Origin: Methylobacterium platani
GTDB lineage: Bacteria; Pseudomonadota; Alphaproteobacteria; Rhizobiales; Beijerinckiaceae
NCBI RefSeq assembly: GCF_001653715.1
Contig: NZ_LWHQ01000016.1
Span: 155,743 to 219,742 of the forward strand
Length of the DNA: 64,000 bases
Direction of reading: 5' to 3'
The notes under the pieces are model-generated. The model saw only the letters and a list, made by a program, of their open reading frames with translations. It ran no database searches and was not told the origin of the DNA. The stretch's first letter is position 1. The number at the start of each line of letters is the position of its first letter. Below, one piece after another: positions 21,716 through 29,454 of this stretch. Made by a program: the position numbers and the translations under genes.

Positions 21716-22798
21716 GCGGGCGTCGCGCACGAAGCGCTCGGCGAAGCCCAGGAAGGCGCTCTCGTAGTTCTTCGGCTCGCGGTCGGAATCGCCCTCGAGC
21801 CAGTGGTCGAACTCGGTCTTCAGGCCGTAGACGTCCCAGCCCGGATGGGCCTTGCGGCACAAGGCGATCGTCTCGTCCGAGAGGTGGCGGAACAGCGGCA
21901 GCTCGGCGGACGCCTTCGGCTTGCGGGTGCGCTTCGGCTTCGGGGCCGGCTCGATCAGCACCGCCTCGGTGGCGAGGTCGCGGCGGATCATCCGCAGGTG
22001 CGGCTCGCCGCGCTCCTTCTCCTCGAGCCGCAGCACGAAGCCCGGCAGCTCGTCGGCCTTGGCGATCTTGGCGATCTCGAACTTGAACCGGCGATAGGTG
22101 CCCTCGGCCCCCGACTTCTCGAACAGGGTCGGCAGGCTGATGGCGAACCCCCCCTCCCCCGCTCCCCCGGCATGCTTGCGGGCGATGCGGTAGAGCCAGC
22201 GCTCGCGCCCGCCGGTGATGCCGAAATAGGCCGGGTCGATGGCGAGCACCCCGCCATCCATCAGCACGCCCTCGTAGAACCAGTCCGACAGGGTGATCGA
22301 CATGCCGCGGCTGGCATTGGTCTCCTCGTCGATCGTGTCGTCGAAGGCGTCGATCCAGCTGAACTGGCGCTCCTTGCGCTTGGCCTTCTCGGCCCGGATG
22401 TTGGTGCGCACCGAGGTCGATTGCAGGCGAAACAGCGCGTCGCGCAGGAGCTTGTACTGCCGCCCGCCGGTCTCGCGGCCGATGCCCTTCAGGAGGTCGT
22501 AGGGCATGAAGTTGAGCTTGCGCGGGATGTCGTTGCGGCCGCGCTTCTTCATCTCGCAGATCGTCGAGGCGGCCCAGATCAGGATGTCGGCATCCCAGAT
22601 CGTCGCCATGCCGTAGGCCTGGTTCGGCAGCACCCGCACCCAGACCGAGCCGTCGGGGCTCGTATAGTCGATCTCCTTCAGGCGCTTCTGCTTGGCGATC
22701 GAGAAGAACGGCCGCTCCATCGTCTCCCGCTGGTCGCGGAAGTGCACGAAGGGCACCACCATGTCGATCTGGTCGTTGCGCCGATGGCTCATCGTCAC
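21713..22798 (-). CDS. RPA-family plasmid replication initiator (RepA-like)
   Basis: 361 residues from a GTG at 22798, or 359 from the ATG at 22792. The N-terminal half contains the family blocks ERPFFSIAKQKRLKEIDYTSPDGSVWVRVLP, GMATIWDADILIWAAS and NFMPYDLLKGIGRETGGRQYKLLRDALFRLQSTSV. DWFYEGVLMDGGVLAIDPAYFGI and RERWLYRIARKH follow. These match the Replication initiator protein A family (Pfam RPA) of alphaproteobacterial plasmids. It should bind the iterons located just past its 3' end and recruit host DnaA/DnaB. The Lys/Arg-rich segment PKPKRTRKPKA precedes a C-terminal domain of about 70 residues. Its presence marks this DNA as a plasmid, chromid or integrated plasmid. Confidence 0.88.
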   Translation of the reverse strand: MTMSHRRNDQIDMVVPFVHFRDQRETMERPFFSIAKQKRLKEIDYTSPDGSVWVRVLPNQAYGMATIWDADILIWAASTICEMKKRGRNDIPRKLNFMPYDLLKGIGRETGGRQYKLLRDALFRLQSTSVRTNIRAEKAKRKERQFSWIDAFDDTIDEETNASRGMSITLSDWFYEGVLMDGGVLAIDPAYFGITGGRERWLYRIARKHAGGAGEGGFAISLPTLFEKSGAEGTYRRFKFEIAKIAKADELPGFVLRLEEKERGEPHLRMIRRDLATEAVLIEPAPKPKRTRKPKASAELPLFRHLSDETIALCRKAHPGWDVYGLKTEFDHWLEGDSDREPKNYESAFLGFAERFVRDAR

Positions 22799-23092
22799 GC
22801 CCGTGTTGGTCCCGCAGCCGGCAGCCCCGGCCCTCGCCGCGCCGTGCCCGCCCCTGCCGCCCTGCCGTCCGGAATCCCGTTCATAGGCTCGACGCTACGG
22901 CCCGCCCGGCTTCCAAATCGTGGACGCCAATGGGTTTTCGGATGCCGTCCCCGATCCTCTTCAATCGCGGTTAACGTCGATTCCGGGTTGTCCCGCCATC
23001 CCCGCCGGCCGGCGGGGCCCCCGATCCGGCCGGAACCGCCGCCGCTTCCCGGCCGTTCTCCCGCCACAGCCAAGCTCGCTCCGGGACCTGCC

Positions 23093-23497
23093 ATGCGCCT
23101 CGCCGCCGCCGCCGTTCTTCTCGCCGCCGGACTGACCCCGGCCCACGCCCAGGGCGCCGCCCGGGGCGCCCAGGACGGCGCCGCGCGGGGCGAGGCGATC
23201 GCCGGCCCGGTGGGCGCGGTGGTGGGGAGCGCGATCGGGGCCGCCGTCGGCACCGCCAACAGCGTCCTGGGCATCGACCGGCGCGAGCGCTTCCGCATCT
23301 ACGCCGCCGGCGAGCACCGGCCGTCCTTCCGCACCGAGGGCCCGGTGCGAGTCGGCGCGGTGCTGCCGCCCGAGGGCGTGATCTACTACGACGTGCCGCC
23401 GGAATTCGCCCTGAAGGGCTACAACTACACCATCGTCAACGACCACCCGGTCCTGGTCGAGCCCGGCACCCGCCGGATCGTCGAGGTGATCGACTGA
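23093..23497 (+). CDS. DUF1236 exported protein
   Basis: 134 residues from ATG 23093: signal peptide MRLAAAAVLLAAGLTPAHAQ, then a Gly/Ala-rich region with glycine-zipper spacing (GPVGAVVGSAIGAAVGTANSV, about 38-58) that could insert in or associate with membrane. The C-terminal DUF1236 core follows: VGAVLPPEGVIYYDVPPEFALKGYNYTIVNDHPVLVEPGTRRIVEVI. Such proteins are common and often multi-copy in Methylobacterium and Bradyrhizobium; function unknown. The 294-base gap before it (22799-23092) holds the divergent promoters of this gene and the initiator. Confidence 0.82.
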   Translation: MRLAAAAVLLAAGLTPAHAQGAARGAQDGAARGEAIAGPVGAVVGSAIGAAVGTANSVLGIDRRERFRIYAAGEHRPSFRTEGPVRVGAVLPPEGVIYYDVPPEFALKGYNYTIVNDHPVLVEPGTRRIVEVID

Positions 23498-23578
23498 CGG
23501 GGACGGGCGAGCGATCGACGGTGACGCGGGCGCCGGGTTCGGGGTAAGAGCCTGCGGGACAAGAAACCCACACCCGGC

Positions 23579-25975
23579 ATGTCACGAGCCTCCGATCCCC
23601 CGCGCGCCGTCCACGATCCCGACCGGCTCGCCGCGCTCGAGGCCCATGCCGTGCTCGATACCCTGCCCGAGCAGGGTTTCGACGACGTCGTGCGGCTCGC
23701 CGGCCGCCTGTGCGACACGCCGATCGCGCTGGTGAGCCTCGTCGCCGGCACCCGGCAATGGTTCAAGGCCCGCACCGGCTTTCCCCTGCCCCAGACCGAT
23801 CTCGGCCGCTCGGTCTGCGCCCATGCCCTCGCGCATCCCGATTCGCTCCTCGTCATCCCGGACCTGACCCAGGATCCCCGCACCCGCGCCAATCCCCTCG
23901 TCACCGCCTCGCCCGGCATCCGGTTCTATGCCGGGGCGCCTTTGCGCACGCCGGAGGGGCACGTGCTCGGCACGCTCTGCGTGATCGACTACGTGTCGCG
24001 GCCCGGCGGCCTGACCGCGACCGAGGCGGACGACTTGCGGGCGCTGGCGCGCCAGGTGACGGGCCATCTGGCGATGCGCCGGGCGGCCGCCGAGCGCGAG
24101 GCGGCCTTGCGGGCGGCGCAGGCCACCGAGGAGCGCTACCGCCTGGCGGCGCGGGCCACCCGCGACGCGATCTGGGACTGGGATTTCGCCACCGACCACG
24201 TGCTGTGGAACGAGGCGCTCGAGGCCGCCTACGGCCATCCCCTGGCGGCGGTCGCGCCGACCGGCGCGTGGTGGATCGACCACATCCACCCCGACGACCG
24301 CGCCCGGATCGACGCCTCGATCCACGCCGTCATCGACGGCACCGGAACGACCTGGAGCGACGAGTACCGCTTCCGCCGCGCCGACGGCTCCTACGCCGAC
24401 GTCTTCGACCGCGGCTCGGTGATCCGCGACGCGACGGGCCGCGCGGTCCGGATGATCGGCGCCATGCTCGATCTCAGCGAGCGCAAGCGCGCCGAGGCCG
24501 CCCGGCGCGAATCCGAGCGCCGGCTCGACCTCGAGCGCGGCCTGCTCGAATCGGTCTTCCGGCAGGCGCCGGTCGGCATCTCGGTCGCCGGCCTGGGCCC
24601 GGGCGCGCCGAACCTCATCAACGCCCGGGCCGAGGAGATCCTCGGCCACGGCCTCGGCGAGCCCGCGCTCGCGCGCTACGATTCCTTCCGCGCCGTGCAT
24701 GCCGACGGACGCCCCTACGCTCCGGACGACTACCCGTCCTTGCGCGCGCTGCGCGACGGCGCGGTGGTGACCGGCGAGGTGATGCGCTACCGCAACGCCG
24801 CGACCGGGGACCTGCGCATGCTCGAGGTCTCGAGCGCGCCGGTGCGCGACGAGGACGGGGCGATCCGGGCGGCGGTCACGGTCTTCCTCGACGTGACCGA
24901 GCAGCGCCGGGCCGAGGCGCAGCTGCGCCGCCTCGCCCTCGTCGCCGAGCAGTCGAGCGACCTCATCGCCATCGCGGATGCCGACGGGCGGATCGACTAC
25001 GTCAACCCGGCCGGTCGCGCCCTGGTGGGGCTGGAGCGCGAGGCGGCGTGGGACGGCCGCCTGACCGACCTCTTCGCGCCCGAGGACCTGCCCTTCGCCG
25101 AAGGCACGATCCTGCCGGCGGTCCGGGCCGGCGGAAGCTGGAGCGGCGAGTACCGCCTGCGCCACGTCGCGACCGGGGCCGTGGTGCCGGTGCGCTACAA
25201 CCTCTTCGCCCTACGGGGGCCGGCAGGAGCCTCGAGCGGGCCCGGCGGGGCCTTGCCTGGGCCCGGCGGGGCCTTGCATTCGCCCGGCGGGGCCTCGCAT
25301 TCGCCCGGCGGGGGCCTGGAGGGCTTCGCGGCGGTGAGCCACGACATCTCGGCGCGCAAGGCGGCGGAGGCGCAGCAGGAGATCCTCAACCGCGAGCTGA
25401 GCCACCGGCTCAAGAACACCTTGGCGATGGTGCAGGCGATCGCCATGCAGACCCTGCGCGACGCCACCGACCCGGCCACCGCCCGCGAGGCGCTGGTGGC
25501 CCGGCTGGTGGCGCTCGGCAAGGCGCACGACCTGCTGCTGACCGGCGAGGGCGAGAGCGCCTCCCTGCGCGCGGTGCTCGAAGGGGCGCTGGCGATCCAC
25601 GACGACGGCCGGTCCGGCCGCTTCCGGCTCGCCGGACCGCCGGTGGCCTGCGGGGCGCGGGCGGCGCTCTCGCTCGCCCTGATGGCGCACGAGCTCGCCA
25701 CCAACGCGGTCAAGTACGGCGCCCTCAGCGTGCCCGAGGGCTACGTCGCCCTCGACTGGACGATCGCCGACCCGGCCGCGCCGGTCCTCTCCCTGCGCTG
25801 GCAGGAGCATGGCGGGCCCCGGGTGACGTCGCCCGCCCGCAGGGGCTTCGGCTCGCGCCTGATCGCCCGGGGGCTCGCCGGCACCGTCGACGGCGAGGTC
25901 GCCACGCTCTACCCGCCCGAGGGCGTGGTCTGCACCCTCACCGCTCCCCTGGCGGAGCTCCTGGCCGGGGAGTGA
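23579..25975 (+). CDS. HWE-family sensor histidine kinase with GAF and three PAS domains
   Basis: 798 residues, no transmembrane segment, so a soluble sensor. GAF domain about 20-165; PAS 1 about 185-300 (WDWDFATDHVLWNEALEAAYG); PAS 2 about 320-440; PAS 3 about 450-555. A glycine/proline tandem-repeat linker lies at about 547-580. The kinase core has RELSHRLKNTLAMVQAIAMQTLR with phospho-His about 609, then HELATNAVKYGALS and WQEHGGPRV, the HWE-type N-box and WxE motif. The catalytic segment RRGFGSRLIARGL ends the domain. No response regulator is adjacent. HWE kinases often respond to light, redox or general stress through PAS/GAF ligands; the input here is unknown. Confidence 0.92.
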   Translation: MSRASDPPRAVHDPDRLAALEAHAVLDTLPEQGFDDVVRLAGRLCDTPIALVSLVAGTRQWFKARTGFPLPQTDLGRSVCAHALAHPDSLLVIPDLTQDPRTRANPLVTASPGIRFYAGAPLRTPEGHVLGTLCVIDYVSRPGGLTATEADDLRALARQVTGHLAMRRAAAEREAALRAAQATEERYRLAARATRDAIWDWDFATDHVLWNEALEAAYGHPLAAVAPTGAWWIDHIHPDDRARIDASIHAVIDGTGTTWSDEYRFRRADGSYADVFDRGSVIRDATGRAVRMIGAMLDLSERKRAEAARRESERRLDLERGLLESVFRQAPVGISVAGLGPGAPNLINARAEEILGHGLGEPALARYDSFRAVHADGRPYAPDDYPSLRALRDGAVVTGEVMRYRNAATGDLRMLEVSSAPVRDEDGAIRAAVTVFLDVTEQRRAEAQLRRLALVAEQSSDLIAIADADGRIDYVNPAGRALVGLEREAAWDGRLTDLFAPEDLPFAEGTILPAVRAGGSWSGEYRLRHVATGAVVPVRYNLFALRGPAGASSGPGGALPGPGGALHSPGGASHSPGGGLEGFAAVSHDISARKAAEAQQEILNRELSHRLKNTLAMVQAIAMQTLRDATDPATAREALVARLVALGKAHDLLLTGEGESASLRAVLEGALAIHDDGRSGRFRLAGPPVACGARAALSLALMAHELATNAVKYGALSVPEGYVALDWTIADPAAPVLSLRWQEHGGPRVTSPARRGFGSRLIARGLAGTVDGEVATLYPPEGVVCTLTAPLAELLAGE
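25220..25318 (+). repeat. In-frame 21-bp minisatellite in the HWE kinase
   Basis: Four full 21-base units (25220-25240, 25241-25261, 25262-25282, 25283-25303) plus a partial one. Core of the unit is CCCGGCGGGGCCTTGCATTCG; units 3 and 4 differ by one base. They encode heptads such as GGALHSP and GGASHSP in the linker between PAS 3 and the kinase domain. Being a multiple of three, copy-number change would alter linker length without a frameshift. Confidence 0.85.
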
Positions 25976-26010
25976 CGGCCGCCCGGTCGGCGCGCCCGCT
26001 CAAGGTTCTC

Positions 26011-26065
26011 GATTGCCGCATTTTCTTGCGACGAACCGGTATCGGCCTCGTCGAAAAAGGCTCCG
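26011..26065 (-). repeat. Diverged copy of a dispersed palindromic intergenic repeat
   Basis: Contains GCCGCATTTTCTTGCGACGA and ACCGGTATC...CTCGTCGAAAA, the reverse complement of the core of the repeat at 62596-62738. It lies after the HWE kinase gene in a gap without genes. Confidence 0.6.
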
Positions 26066-26250
26066 GCCGACCTCGCGGGGAAAGACCCACACTCGCCGGA
26101 GGACGGCAAATCCACGCCGCCCACGGCCAGGGTTGAAACGTCGTAGAATCCAAAAAACAACGATGTCATCCGCAAAAGGTGGTGCGGGATCCGATATTCG
26201 ATGCTAAAACCGTTAGACCTTCTGAGTTTCGAGACCCAGAAGTTTCCTTC

Positions 26251-26277
26251 ACGCGCTCTTCGGGGCGCGTTTTTTTT
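26251..26277 (+). terminator. Rho-independent terminator for rightward transcription
   Basis: ACGCGC/GCGCGT stem with an 8-base loop followed directly by eight T residues. It lies about 275 bases after the HWE kinase stop; a preceding hairpin CTTCTG...CAGAAG is at 26219-26242. Confidence 0.75.
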
Positions 26278-26308
26278 GACCTATGTTATAGTTTGTCATC
26301 AGGGCACG

Positions 26309-26340
26309 AAAAAAGGGCCACGATGCATGCATCGTGGCCC
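26309..26340 (-). terminator. Strong Rho-independent terminator of the porin gene
   Basis: Bases 26315-26340 are a perfect 26-base palindrome (GGGCCACGATGCA and its complement) flanked on the left by six A residues, so leftward transcripts end in a hairpin plus U-run, 22 bases after the porin stop codon. Confidence 0.85.
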
Positions 26341-26362
26341 CCGCTCGAGACTGGCTCGTGGC

Positions 26363-27997
26363 TTAGAAGTCGCGCTGGACGCGCATGCGGACCTGGAACG
26401 TGTCCGCGTAGTTGGTGGTGGGCAGCAGCGCACCGTTGGCGGCCACCGGCAGGCCGGCGGCGTTCACACCGGCCGCGACGCCGCCCGGAGCCTTGTTGGT
26501 GTCGATGACACGGCCGTTCTTGATGTCGACGCGGTTGTAGAGACCCTCGACGCCGATATCGAGGTCCTTCACCGGCGACCAGATCAGGCTCGCGCCGGCG
26601 ACGATCTGGCTCGTGTCGCGCAGGGCGGCACTGAACAGGAAGTTGCCGGGGCTGTTGACCGGGTTGCCGAGGCCGTTGAAGTTCAGGCCGCCGAGCAGGT
26701 TGCGGCTGGTCTTGCCGAACGACATCTCGCCGTAGCTGCCGATGATCGCCGACCGCCACTCGGGCGCCCAGTAGTGCAGGTACGAACCGACGACCGTCCA
26801 GCTGGTCGACAGCTCCATCTTGCCGGTCAGCGGGTTGACGGCGGCATCGGTGAAGTAGGTCGCGAAGGGCGAGCCCTGGGTGTTGCCGGCGCTGGCGGTG
26901 TAGGTGCCGATATACTGGGAGTAGCCGGTATAGATCTGGGCGCCTTCACCGTACGAACCCTGCAGGTACAGGGCGTCGCCCGGGGCGATGAACGGCAGGT
27001 TGAACTTCACGCCACCCTGCACGGCCCAGCCGTACTCGGTGTTGACGCGCGGGGTGAGGACCGAGCCGGCCGCGATGGTGGCGCCGCCGAAGGTCAGGAC
27101 GGTGGCGGCGTTGCCGGCGTTCAGCTCGTGCACGGCGGCCGAGAGCTGGGCCGAGCCCCAGGCGGCGTCGTAGCGCAGGGCGCCGACGAAGTCGGGCATG
27201 CGGTTGGTCTGGCGCAGGTCGTAGAACGCCTCGCCGATCGGCACGCCGGCCGCGTTGGTGGCGATGACCGGGCTCAGGTTGGCGGCCGCGGCGGTGAAGA
27301 CCGCGAACTGGCTCGCCGTGTTGCCGGCGGTGGCGGTGCCGAACAGCGGGTTCTTGCGGAACGTCGGATCTTCGATCGACAGGGTCGCCGAGAAGCCGTC
27401 GCCGAAGGTGGCGGTGTAGGCGAGCAGGTTGGTGGAGGCGACGTCCGAGCCCAGCGAGGTGCCGATGATCTCGAAGTCGTGGGCGTAGAAGTCGTAGAAC
27501 GAGGCCGCGCGACCGGCGGTGAGGCCGGCGAACTGGATGAAGGCCTTGTCGACGTTCACGTATTGCTGGGCGCGGCCGAACGTGTCGACGCCGAGCGCCG
27601 GGAAGGCGTTGGCGATGCGCTGCTGCGTGCCCGAGTTCAGGTAGGCGCCGGTGCGGGAGGCGAGCTCGAACCGGACGAAGGCGCGCAGGGTGCCGTAGGC
27701 GGTCTGCGTGCGGGCGTCGAGGTTGAGGCGGCCGAGGCCGCGGTAACCCATCAGGTCGCCGTTGTTGCCCGAGCGCGAGTAGCCCTGCGAGTAGCCGGCC
27801 TCGAAGCGGGCGCGGCCGGAGACGCGCAGGCAGGTATCGGTGCCCGGGACGAAGAAGAAGCCGGCCCCGTAGGCCGAGCAGACACGAACGAACTCGACAG
27901 GCGCCGCCTTCTTGATCGGCAGATCGGCAGCCTGCGCCCCCGCAACGACGGTCAGGCCGGCGGCCGACCCGAGCAGAAGGCTCTTCACGAGCTTCAT
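26363..27997 (-). CDS. Porin_2-family outer-membrane porin
   Basis: 544 residues with GGAGG 5 bases before ATG 27997. Signal peptide MKLVKSLLLGSAAGLTVVAGAQA, then the family signature ADLPIKKAAPVEFVRVCSAYGAGFFFVPGTDTCLRVSGRARFE with its disulfide-type cysteine pair. Alternating beta-strand sequence continues to a terminal aromatic residue (FQVRMRVQRDF), as required for outer-membrane insertion. Porin_2 proteins are the major general porins of Rhizobiales. A strong ribosome-binding site, own terminator and long AT-rich upstream region fit a highly expressed single gene. Confidence 0.95.
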   Translation of the reverse strand: MKLVKSLLLGSAAGLTVVAGAQAADLPIKKAAPVEFVRVCSAYGAGFFFVPGTDTCLRVSGRARFEAGYSQGYSRSGNNGDLMGYRGLGRLNLDARTQTAYGTLRAFVRFELASRTGAYLNSGTQQRIANAFPALGVDTFGRAQQYVNVDKAFIQFAGLTAGRAASFYDFYAHDFEIIGTSLGSDVASTNLLAYTATFGDGFSATLSIEDPTFRKNPLFGTATAGNTASQFAVFTAAAANLSPVIATNAAGVPIGEAFYDLRQTNRMPDFVGALRYDAAWGSAQLSAAVHELNAGNAATVLTFGGATIAAGSVLTPRVNTEYGWAVQGGVKFNLPFIAPGDALYLQGSYGEGAQIYTGYSQYIGTYTASAGNTQGSPFATYFTDAAVNPLTGKMELSTSWTVVGSYLHYWAPEWRSAIIGSYGEMSFGKTSRNLLGGLNFNGLGNPVNSPGNFLFSAALRDTSQIVAGASLIWSPVKDLDIGVEGLYNRVDIKNGRVIDTNKAPGGVAAGVNAAGLPVAANGALLPTTNYADTFQVRMRVQRDF

Positions 27998-29031
27998 AGA
28001 GACCTCCAAAGATTTCGGACCCGGGGTTGAACGACTGCGGTTCCTCGCCTTGCGGCTGATCTGAAACACGTCGTCCTTGACCCCTGATGGTTCAGGCATC
28101 TCCCCGCGGGGGGCGCCTGCCCAACCGCACCGGGTTGCTCCCGATGCAGGCGTAGCATGTGCGAGCCGTCTGTCTTCATCAATACGAGTCGCGTCTCGTT
28201 TGGTATAAATGGCCCGGTTTCGAAAGTCGTGTTGCCAAACGGCCACGTTGTCGACGCAGTTGCGGATATTACAATACAAAATCAGTTCGTAAATGCCTTA
28301 TTTGACCCGGTTCTGCGGAAGACGTGAGTTGTGTTAGCGCATGTGATGATGGGGATACGGTTTGGTGCGCGCACTTGCTGCGTCAACGAAGTCTTCATGA
28401 CTGAGACGGTTCGAAAAAACGAACGATGAGGCACGCCGTTCATCCCGCGCCCGACGTCACGACGGATCGTCGAGATCACGACGCGCGGGATGAATTCGTA
28501 GAAAGATCGTGACGAGATGCGTGTCGCTGGTGTCGCCGGGCGCATTTCACCGGTGATCATCGCGTGGCGGGCCGATCTACAAGGTCACGCGAAGAGCTAA
28601 CAAGCCGGACGCTTCGGTGCGTCTGGGCCGTGACCGGTCTCGGCTGCGACCGTCAGGGCCCGGAGGGCGGGGTGACGGGGCCGGCCGGCCCTGCCGCGTC
28701 GCGCCCGGGCTTTCCATCGCCCTGCGGCGCGCTTCCCGGATGACGGCGGGACTGGGCCCGGCGCGTGTCGCCGCGTCGTGCGGCCCGGTGGTGATTCGGG
28801 CGATGAGGGGACCGGTCCGCGGATGCGGGCGGCCGGCGCCGCTACCGCTTGCGGGGCAGGTGGAGCTGCCAAGGTAAGCATCATGCTGGCGATCGTCACG
28901 GCGGCGTGCAGGAGGTGCAGGACCAGGGAAGAATCGGGCATGCGGGAATCGGGCCTGGGCGTCGTCCCTGCGGACGGGCCGTGCGCAGCCGGGATCTCGC
29001 CATGCAGCAAACAGGCCCCCGGCCGGGGAGC
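27998..29031. other. Long intergenic region upstream of the porin
   Basis: 28190-28560 is AT-richer than the surroundings and should carry the porin promoter; GTTTGGTATAAATGG near 28200 and TTACAATACAAAATC near 28270 (as read on the plus strand) are the most promoter-like words. From 28600 the text turns GC-rich without a gene I trust. A leftward frame starting near 28941 encodes a short peptide with one hydrophobic stretch (LVLHLLHAAVTIASMMLTLA), but it has no ribosome-binding site. Confidence 0.35.
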
Positions 29032-29250
29032 TCAGGACGGCAGCAGCGCTTGCGCGGTCGCGGCCCGGGCCAGGGTGGCGAGCGTGTCGGGCTGCGTCAC
29101 GATTCCGACGACGCGGCGATCCGGCCCGGTCACGACGACGGCGTGGGTGCGGCCGTCGGCGAGGGCCGGGACCAGCGCCGTGGCGGGCCCGTCGGGCGCC
29201 GCGATCCTGGCCGGGGACATCCCTTGCGCGACGTCGTCGGCCCGCCGATC
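29032..29250 (-). pseudogene. CBS-domain fragment (HPP-type protein remnant)
   Basis: Reading leftward, the frame gives ADDVAQGMSPARIAAPDGPA and then LADGRTHAVVVTGPDRRVVGIVTQPDTLATLARAA. This is the second half of a CBS motif like that at the C-terminus of HPP-family membrane proteins. Upstream the same frame is stopped near 29291 and no HPP transmembrane domain is present, so this looks like the remaining end of a decayed gene rather than a small functional protein. Confidence 0.5.
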
Positions 29251-29454
29251 GCCCGAGTCCGACGATCCGGGACAGGCGCGACATCCCCGTCATGCTGGCT
29301 CGGGTTCCCTCGGGTCTGCGGGGCGTGACGGCGCGTGCCTCCAGGGAATGAGCTTCGGCTTGCAAGCGGGCGAGGCACCAGGCCCGCCATGACGGCAGCC
29401 GATGGCTCGCCCGGTCCGGGGCGGGCGACAGCCGGTGGAGGGCCGTCCGGCCGC

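Noticed and set aside
28282..28560. 92-codon leftward frame upstream of the porin
   Set aside because: Lies in AT-rich promoter-like DNA, no ribosome-binding site or recognisable domain.
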